Shown: positions 5,751 through 7,573 of the stretch, in pieces
Layout of the letters: the number at the start of each line of letters is the position of its first letter
Position numbering within the stretch: position 1 is the first letter of the stretch
Origin: Alphaproteobacteria bacterium
GTDB lineage: Bacteria; Pseudomonadota; Alphaproteobacteria; Sphingomonadales; Rhodothalassiaceae
DNA: 7,573 bases
Direction of reading: 5' to 3'
NCBI GenBank assembly: GCA_003695555.1
Contig: RFIU01000075.1
Coordinates: forward strand, 1-7,573
Position numbers and translations under genes: made by a program
Notes under the pieces: model-generated
What the model was told of the DNA's origin: nothing
The model's input: the letters and a program-made list of their open reading frames with translations, nothing else
The model's database searches: none

Positions 5751-6509
5751 TCAGATCTGATAGCCGGGATCGTCACGTTCGAGCTTTCGAAGAAGCGCCG
5801 CCCAGGCGATCTGGGCGGGCGCACCGAAACCGGCGCGGGCCTGTGCGGAAACACGAGCACCCATTTCCTCGCTTTGAAGCCGCAGTCCGCCACCACCGGC
5901 AAGGGCCGCCACCTGCATCTCGCAGGCGCGCTGCAGGAAGAAGAGTCGGATGAAGGCCTCCGCGACATTCTCACCGACCGTCAGCAGGCCATGATTGCGC
6001 AGAATCATGCAGCTCTTCTCGCCGAGATCGGCGACGAGTCGCTCCTTCTCTCCTTCTTCCAGCGCCAGTCCCTCATAATCATGATAGGCGATATCGCCCC
6101 AAAGGGTCAGCGCATCCTGGGTCAGCGGCAGCAGGCCGTCTTCGCGTGCCGCGACCGCCGTGCCGGCAATGGTATGAACATGCAGCACGCATTTGGCGTC
6201 TTCGCGTGCCGCGTGGATCGCCGAATGGATCGTGAAGCCCGCCGGATTCACCGGATAGGGGCTGTCCATCACCTTGTTGCCATCAATGTCGATCTTGACC
6301 AGTGACGAGGCGGTGACTTCCTCGAAGAGAAGGCCGAAGGGGTTGATCAGAAAATGGTGCTCGGGCCCCGGAAGGCGCAGGGTCAGATGGGTGAAGATCA
6401 GCTCATCCCAGCCGAAACGGGCGACAAGGCGATAGGCGGCCGCGAGATCCACGCGCGCGCGCCATTCCTCTTCCCCGACCTGCTGACGCAGCGAGAGTTC
6501 GTCGGCCAT
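5751..6509 (-). CDS. Class II aldolase/adducin-family protein
   Basis: The 252-residue product has the class II aldolase/adducin fold, whose enzymatic members cleave or epimerise sugar phosphates with a divalent metal. The usual zinc-binding histidines are present: His110 and His112 in LHVHTIAGTAVA and His173 in LRNHGLLTVG, corresponding to His92, His94 and His155 of L-fuculose-1-phosphate aldolase. The N-terminal part has FTHLTLRLPG (39-48) and INPFGLLFEEVTASSLVKID. The PSSE segment that carries the catalytic Glu73 in FucA reads NPAGFTIHSAIH here, so that Glu is missing; this variant occurs in many uncharacterised family members. The ATG at 6509 follows a purine-rich GGAAGGGGGAAAG. It is the first gene of the minus-strand operon. 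Substrate unknown; it might be a non-aldol metal enzyme or accessory protein to the hydroxylase. Confidence 0.92.
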   Translation of the reverse strand: MADELSLRQQVGEEEWRARVDLAAAYRLVARFGWDELIFTHLTLRLPGPEHHFLINPFGLLFEEVTASSLVKIDIDGNKVMDSPYPVNPAGFTIHSAIHAAREDAKCVLHVHTIAGTAVAAREDGLLPLTQDALTLWGDIAYHDYEGLALEEGEKERLVADLGEKSCMILRNHGLLTVGENVAEAFIRLFFLQRACEMQVAALAGGGGLRLQSEEMGARVSAQARAGFGAPAQIAWAALLRKLERDDPGYQI

Positions 6510-6644
6510 GGTCTTTCCCCCTTCCTTTTCCGATGCTCTGTCGCGCCAGTGCCTCGATGCGCGCCAATTCCATATCGGTCAGACTAGCGCGCCATCCACG
6601 CCTTGGCGAGAGCCGGCATCGTCGCATCGCCCTGAACCTGCCGT

Positions 6645-6658
6645 TTGATCCAGCGCAA
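6645..6658 (+). promoter_or_regulatory. FNR/FixK-type operator upstream of moaA
   Basis: TTGATCCAGCGCAA matches the CRP/FNR-superfamily consensus TTGAT-N4-ATCAA with a perfect TTG-N8-CAA core; only the inner right half (CG for AT) departs. This form is familiar for FNR, FixK and related oxygen- or NO-responsive activators in alphaproteobacteria. It is centred about 74 nt before the moaA ATG and 142 nt before the ATG of the divergent aldolase gene. A site at -41.5 would give a moaA transcript starting near 6693 with a leader of about 33 nt; I see no good -10 hexamer to confirm this. The 216-nt gap (6510-6725) around it has no other supported gene. Confidence 0.65.
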
Positions 6659-6725
6659 GGCATGAAGCTGGCGTTCATGCTTGTCTGTCTGCTAAGGATT
6701 CTGTGGTCAGGATCATGAGGCCTCC

Positions 6726-7573
6726 ATGATGGACGTTAATGGATTCGTCGGGCATCAAGCCTGTGATGGTGAGGTCGGACAAGCGGATGCTGCTGACGGT
6801 GCACCCGCCCTGGTCGATCCTTATGGGCGGACGATCCGCTATCTGCGCCTTTCGGTCACCGACCGCTGCGATCTGCGTTGTCGCTACTGCATGCCCGCGC
6901 GCCCCGAATTTCTGCCCAAGCGAGAGATTCTGACGATCGAGGAGCTGCATTCGGTCGCGCGCGCCTTCATTGCACGGGGCGTTGACAAGATCCGCATCAC
7001 CGGGGGGGAGCCGCTGGTGCGCAAGGGGGTGATGGAACTGATGCATCGCTTGGGTGGCGAGCGCGCTCGCGGTTTGCGCGAGCTGGTTCTGACCACCAAC
7101 GGACAGCTTCTCGCCCGGCATGCGGCAGACCTGTATGCGGCGGGCGTGCGGCGGATCAATGTTTCGCTCGATACGCTGAAGGCGGAGCGCTATCGCGAGA
7201 TTACTCGCGGTGGCGATCTTGCGCCGGTTCTTGAAGGGCTGGCGCAGGCCAGCCGGGCGGGGCTTTCCGTCAAGCTCAATGTCGTGGCGATGCGCGGTGT
7301 CAATGAGGACGAAATCGACGATCTCATCGTCTTCGCCGGCGAGCGGGGTTTCGATCTGACCCTGATCGAGACGATGCCGCTAGGAGCGCCCGAAGGCGGG
7401 GCGCGTGCCGAACATTTCCTCCCGCTTGATGTTCTCCGCCGGAGACTGGAAGCGCGCTGGTCGCTCGTCGATCTGCCGGATTACGCGACCGGCGGGCCGG
7501 CGCGCTATGCGCGGATCGAGGAAACGGGCGGGCGCCTCGGCTTCATCTCGCCATTGAGCCAGAACTTCTGCAA
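6726..7573 (+). CDS. moaA: GTP 3',8-cyclase MoaA (partial, C-terminus beyond window)
   Basis: MoaA is the radical-SAM enzyme that, with MoaC, turns GTP into cyclic pyranopterin monophosphate, the first step of molybdenum cofactor synthesis. 282 codons are present out of the usual 330-340. The radical-SAM cluster motif is CDLRCRYC with Cys48, Cys52 and Cys55, inside LRLSVTDRCDLRCRYCMP. Next come ITGGEPLVRKG (SAM binding), LVLTTNG, and RINVSLDTLKAERYREITRG. The window ends within SPLSQNFC, where Cys282 is the first ligand of the C-terminal [4Fe-4S] cluster; the other two cysteines and the terminal Gly-Gly lie outside. The frame opens after TAA at 6693. ATG codons at 6726 and 6729 are adjacent, and GAGG (6717-6720) lies 5 or 8 nt before them, so either may be used. 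The gene is divergent from the operon encoding a Mo-hydroxylase subunit. Confidence 0.97.
   Translation, partial: MMDVNGFVGHQACDGEVGQADAADGAPALVDPYGRTIRYLRLSVTDRCDLRCRYCMPARPEFLPKREILTIEELHSVARAFIARGVDKIRITGGEPLVRKGVMELMHRLGGERARGLRELVLTTNGQLLARHAADLYAAGVRRINVSLDTLKAERYREITRGGDLAPVLEGLAQASRAGLSVKLNVVAMRGVNEDEIDDLIVFAGERGFDLTLIETMPLGAPEGGARAEHFLPLDVLRRRLEARWSLVDLPDYATGGPARYARIEETGGRLGFISPLSQNFC

Noticed and set aside
3391..5760. Long plus-strand open frame (789 codons) opposite the hydroxylase gene
   Set aside because: It is the antisense shadow of a clear molybdenum hydroxylase gene in GC-rich DNA. The translation is rich in Arg, Gly, His and Asp with no recognisable domain, and it runs through the opposite gene's start and the intergenic repeat.
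6403..6678. Minus-strand ORF of 91 codons over the aldolase start, with a helical-looking stretch (TDMELARIEALARQS)
   Set aside because: It continues out of frame into the aldolase gene as Arg/Gly-rich shadow sequence and has no recognised domain. The helical stretch could be a gene remnant, but nothing supports this beyond composition.
6533..6718. Plus-strand ORF of 61 codons ahead of moaA
   Set aside because: It is translated through the FNR-type box and promoter region and has no coding features or convincing ribosome binding site.
6659..6725. Molybdenum cofactor riboswitch in the moaA leader
   Set aside because: The likely leader is only about 30-65 nt, too short for the known Moco RNA motif, and I see no matching stem pattern.

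Overview
The window is ordinary-looking chromosomal DNA with high GC content and tightly packed genes. The protein sequences, the order rimM-trmD-rplS and a TTGAT-type FNR/FixK box all suggest an alphaproteobacterium. I cannot name the genus from sequence alone. There is no IS element, CRISPR array, tRNA or rRNA gene, phage gene or toxin-antitoxin pair.

Layout, left to right. (1) Positions 1-1247 (+) hold the end of rimM, then trmD, which overlaps rimM by 4 nt, and rplS, which starts 7 nt after trmD. This is the conserved ribosome-maturation / tRNA-modification / L19 cluster. (2) Positions 1248-1491 hold a small hairpin and then a strong inverted repeat followed by TTTTCCTT, a likely intrinsic terminator that separates rplS from asd. 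(3) Positions 1492-2517 (+) encode aspartate-semialdehyde dehydrogenase (asd). (4) A 28-nt convergent gap is filled by GC-rich palindromes. (5) Positions 2546-6509 (-) are an apparent three-gene operon, in transcription order: a class II aldolase/adducin-family protein, a molybdenum-hydroxylase large subunit of the xanthine dehydrogenase/CoxL superfamily, and exonuclease III. The last two are joined by a TGATG stop-start overlap. (6) Positions 6510-6725 are a divergent promoter region with a good FNR/FixK-type box. (7) From 6726 (+) moaA (GTP 3',8-cyclase, first step of molybdenum cofactor synthesis) runs off the right edge.

How the genes fit together. The left part is housekeeping translation, and asd is amino-acid and cell-wall-precursor metabolism. 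The right part has a molybdenum theme: moaA starts cofactor synthesis, and the divergent operon encodes an enzyme whose family needs that cofactor. The molybdenum hydroxylase is odd because its operon is closed on both sides by oppositely oriented genes and contains neither the [2Fe-2S] nor the FAD subunit that normally completes the enzyme. I found no clearly undescribed system. The points most worth checking are the orphan hydroxylase subunit coupled to a DNA-repair nuclease, the FNR-type box between moaA and that operon, and a heptamer tandem repeat in the hydroxylase leader.
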